NCBI GenBank assembly: GCA_011316305.1
Contig: SAUG01000083.1
Span: 124,001 to 188,000 of the forward strand
DNA length: 64,000 bases
Reading direction: 5' to 3'
DNA from: Rusavskia elegans
Taxonomy: Eukaryota > Ascomycota > Lecanoromycetes > Teloschistales > Teloschistaceae
The notes under the pieces are model-generated. The model was not told the DNA's origin and did not search any database. It was given only the letters and a program-made list of their open reading frames with translations. Made by a program: the position numbers and the translations under genes. Positions within the stretch are counted from its first letter, which is position 1. The number at the start of each line of letters is the position of its first letter. This document shows, piece by piece, positions 60,981 through 64,000 of this stretch.

Positions 60981-62394
60981 ATTTTCGGTAATTAATATAA
61001 TTAGTATATTTAAAAGACTGATTATTTGAATTTCTTTAAATTCTTTTTATCTATTTAGTATATTTAGTAGCTAAAGCTTGCTAAATATCTTGATAATATA
61101 AATATTCGTGTTTCGTACTATATAGGCTGGTATAGTTTATATATCTGGTCGAGTTCCACTAAACTCGTAATAAATTTTATATTTTAGACGTAATTTTATA
61201 TTTTTTTATTATTTATTTTACAATTTCTACAGCGATAATATTTGCATTATCAAAATCGATTTTAATCAAATAAAAAATAAATTTCAAAATAGATAATATA
61301 ATATTTATATTCAGAATTACATTGATATATTATACGCCAAATCGTTTTATTATTTATTATATATTTTATTTATAAACGTATTAAAGTTTGAATAGAAATT
61401 ATATATTTTATATATTCTTGTTATAATTAAAAAAATTATTGATCAAATCTATAAAAAAAACGAAATATTTATATATTTCCATTCGATATATAGATAATCT
61501 TTTTTTATAAAACTAAATTCTATTATTTTAAATTTGATTTCAATTAATAAATTATTTAAATATCGTATAGCCGATTTTATTTTAATCTTCTAGTTTCTAT
61601 TATTATCGAATTTCGAAAAAAAATCTAAAATTCGCTAGATTTAAATAACTAATATTTAATCCGAATTTAATCAATTTTATATCGAATTATTTTTAAAACG
61701 TTTTTATTATTTCTAAATTAATAGTTTCTTTAAAATATCGACTATTATATCCACGATTAATTTAAATTAATAATAAAAAAATAAAATTCGTATAGTTCGC
61801 TGATATTATAGTAATTTATCATCGAAAAACTAAAACTAATTATAATTAAATTTACTCTTTTTTAATACGAATCTTTATTGGATATTATTTTATATTTAAA
61901 TAAAAAAGTAGATTTATAAATTTTATTTTTAATATTAATAATATTTTTGAAAATAACATTAAATAAATTAATAAATATAGAATCTTTTAATAATTTTTTT
62001 TTAATAATTATAATTAATTATATAATTATAAATTTTTTGTTATTTATATAATTGAATTTAAACTTCTCTTTATTAACTGTATATTTTTCAATCGGCTATC
62101 GATTAATAACGAACTTTTTACTATTAAAATAATATTTCGGAAAAATATTCAAATTAAAATAAAATAAAATATATCGTAAAACGATAAAAAAAATATATTG
62201 ATAATTATACCATCGAATTCTATCAATATATTATAGATTATAATATAAAAAATGATATTGATTATAAAATTCAATATAATTTAGAAATTTTATTAATTAA
62301 TATATAAAGTAATTTATTTTCTATTTAAAATCTAATATTATTATATTTATTTAAATAAAATCTTTTTTCGAAGATTTCTATCTAAAATTATATT
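60981..62394. other. AT-rich sequence that keeps CA/TG dinucleotides; no gene
   Basis: Very AT-rich but with ordinary CA and TG frequencies (CATTATCAAAATCG, TTGATCAAATC), unlike the RIP-saturated elements to its left. No coding frame is credible here. Confidence 0.5.
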
Positions 62395-62660
62395 GAATCC
62401 TTATATATATTTCATCAATATTATCTACGGCAACGATTGTTGTATTTTATATATAAAGAAATTTTTACAGCTAAAAATATATTCGTCAAGTAAAATTTAT
62501 AGCGCAGTCAATTATATTAACTATTTCCTTCTTTATTCGATTACGAATCTTCTGCTATTTAGTCTTTTTTCGACGTTATAAATAATTATAAATATTTAAT
62601 TCTCTCGTTATATCTATCTACTATATTACGAAGTAATTATAAATAGATATAATTTCGACT
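62395..62660 (+). repeat. Dispersed repeat R3, copy b
   Basis: Diverged direct match to 26000-26260. Confidence 0.55.
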
Positions 62661-63134
62661 ATTTTTATTATATAATCTTTATCTAAATATTCTATTAAAT
62701 TATTAATATATTTTTTAGCCCGTGTAGTTTTAAAGAAGTCGCTAGCTATAAGACAATCGCTAGCTAATATACTAACTATTATAGTAAAAAGTTTTACTCG
62801 GTCGATTAAATTAAAAAAAGATAGAAAAATCGGATAGTATATTTTAAAAATAGTAAAAAAAACTATTTTTATCGATTTTAAAATAGCTTGCTCTAACTAC
62901 TACGAGATAGTCGACGTCCGCGCGGATAGATATAATTATTACGGATATAAAAAGATATTACTATTTGATTTAGCTACAGTATAGCTATTATAGAAATATA
63001 TACGTATATAAAAGATTTTAGTAAATCGTAGTATTTGCGAGAGATATTACAGAATTTATATTACTAGTAAAAAAAAACGATAACTACGAGATATATTTAT
63101 CTATAAATATTTCTACGTTAATTAAAATATCGAT
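62661..63134. other. AT-rich sequence, unclassified
   Basis: No gene or domain is readable. A short palindromic duplication occurs at 62735-62765 (TCGCTAGCTATA and ATCGCTAGCTAA). Confidence 0.3.
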
Positions 63135-63300
63135 AGAAAAATACGTTATATTACTAAATAAATTTAAATTTAAATTTTAAAAAATAGTTATTTACGTTAA
63201 TTATATTAAAATATAAATTCTATTACCGTATATTCGATACTGGTTTACTAATACTTGATTTATTTATCGAATTATTGATTCGCCGAATATTAAAATCAAA
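63135..63300 (+). repeat. Dispersed repeat R1, copy b
   Basis: Direct match to 23395-23580. Confidence 0.7.
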
Positions 63301-63741
63301 ATAAATAACTAAATTTAATTGAAATTCGTATTTATAAATAATATGAAATGATTAATTTATATCGTTTGAATCGAAATTTTGAAATTTTAGATTTTTATAT
63401 TATTAATAGAATTTTCACGTCGTTCTATATTAAAATCGAAACGTTTATAATTTATGATATTTTGTTAACTTTATATAAATAAATTTTTTTATAGTAAAAT
63501 TTTTTTTCAATATCGTTTTGATTAGACGTTATAATGTAGTAGAAACGTATATAGATAGACGTTTATTTTGATAAATTTTTTATATTTTTTATTTCAGATT
63601 CGATTTCTAGTAGCGCTATTTTCTTTTTATCAATTTTTTACGTTATATAAAATTTAATTACGATATATTCGCTTTTAATCAAATAGCTATAGTATTTAAC
63701 GTTAGAACATAGTAGTAGTACGTGCTGTTTCTATTATAAAC

Positions 63742-63960
63742 GATACAAAAGTTCATTCAGCCGTGTTACAGGCAAGGAAGCGGCAGCGGACGGGCAAAAG
63801 ACTAGTTATTAAAGATCAAATTATTCTATCTACAAAGGAAATCAGGGACGCTGTCAAGGCAGTTGAGGCTGAGACGGAGGCAAAGAAGAAGAAGAAAGGC
63901 AAGAAAGGCAAAACCATTGAAGATCCAGTGGTGATTGCGTTGGGGGACGAGAATGAGTAG
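63742..63960 (+). pseudogene. C-terminal end of a Fot1/pogo-like DDE transposase, not RIPped
   Basis: The plus-strand frame is open from about 63739 to the TAG at 63958-63960 and has no ATG. It reads VHSAVLQARKRQRTGKR, then ILSTKEIRDAVKAVEAETEA, a Lys run (KKKKKGKKGK) and ends ALGDENE. A basic RKRQRTGKR motif followed by a STKE(I/V) helix and a Lys-rich tail is the usual end of fungal Fot1/pogo-type transposases. A TAA stands directly upstream in frame and the preceding DNA is AT-rich, so the body of the gene is either degraded or replaced. Codon use is normal, in contrast to the island. Confidence 0.6.
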
Positions 63961-64000
63961 TATTTACTATATAGAGCTAGAGATTCTGTTAGCCGTATCG

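Larger units (their letters stand above)
19850..63740. other. AT-rich, RIP-degraded repeat island (about 44 kb)
   Basis: Composition changes sharply just upstream of afg1 and reverts at about 63740. Across most of the block CA and TG dinucleotides are nearly absent while TA is abundant and CG is still common. That is the footprint of CpA-to-TpA mutation by fungal RIP. No intact gene is visible. Everything identifiable is transposon-derived, with stop codons at former CAA, CAG and CGA codons. Confidence 0.95.

Noticed and set aside
62393..62581. Plus-strand 62-codon frame in the AT-rich island
   Set aside because: Ile/Tyr/Asn-rich translation of AT-rich DNA inside repeat R3; not a gene.
19850..63740. 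Mitochondrial DNA insertion as the explanation for the AT-richness
   Set aside because: The block contains gypsy RT motifs, LTRs with target duplications and abundant CG with missing CA/TG, which fits RIP of nuclear transposons rather than mitochondrial DNA.

Overview
The window is nuclear DNA of a filamentous ascomycete (Pezizomycotina). The evidence is short introns of about 47-167 bp with GT(A/G)NGN donors and AG acceptors, recognisable fungal orthologues (Rsp5/HulA, Pab2, Ccz1, Naa10/Ard1, Afg1), and a large AT-rich block whose sequence carries the mark of repeat-induced point mutation (RIP). I cannot name the genus from sequence alone.

Region 1 (1-19.8 kb) is ordinary gene-dense euchromatin. 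In order it holds: a secreted, probably GPI-anchored PLC-like phosphodiesterase (+); about 1.7 kb without a convincing gene; an unidentified 554-residue protein with an acidic tail (-); the NEDD4-family HECT ubiquitin ligase Rsp5/HulA (-, 11 exons); the nuclear poly(A)-binding protein Pab2 (-), which shares a 334 bp divergent promoter with the vacuolar fusion factor Ccz1 (+); a small secreted double-psi-barrel (expansin/RlpA-like) protein with a long Pro/Gln linker (+); the N-terminal acetyltransferase catalytic subunit Naa10 (+); and convergent with it an Afg1-type AAA ATPase (-). These are mostly housekeeping genes and form no pathway cluster. Exon models were built by hand from splice signals, frame and family motifs, and close exactly in frame.

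Region 2 (about 19.85-63.74 kb) is an AT-rich, RIP-degraded repeat island without an intact gene. It starts only about 110 bp upstream of the Afg1 start codon, with a 2.97 kb TIR transposon flanked by TA. Further in are a degraded Ty3/gypsy pol on the minus strand (about 27.0-29.5 kb), two direct copies of an unidentified 3.6 kb repeat (39.1-42.7 and 43.3-46.95 kb) with a decayed minus-strand reading frame, and a clean nest of two LTR retrotransposons: an outer element (48651-59963, TSD ATAAA) interrupted by a 7.5 kb gypsy element (50614-58118, TSD ATAAT). A short GC-rich tRNA-like piece at 49938-50046 has escaped RIP. Diverged repeat families recur at both edges of the island (23.4-26.3 and 60.8-63.3 kb).

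Region 3 (63.74-64.0 kb) is the return to normal base composition. It opens with the C-terminal end of what looks like a Fot1/pogo-type DDE transposase that is not visibly mutated.
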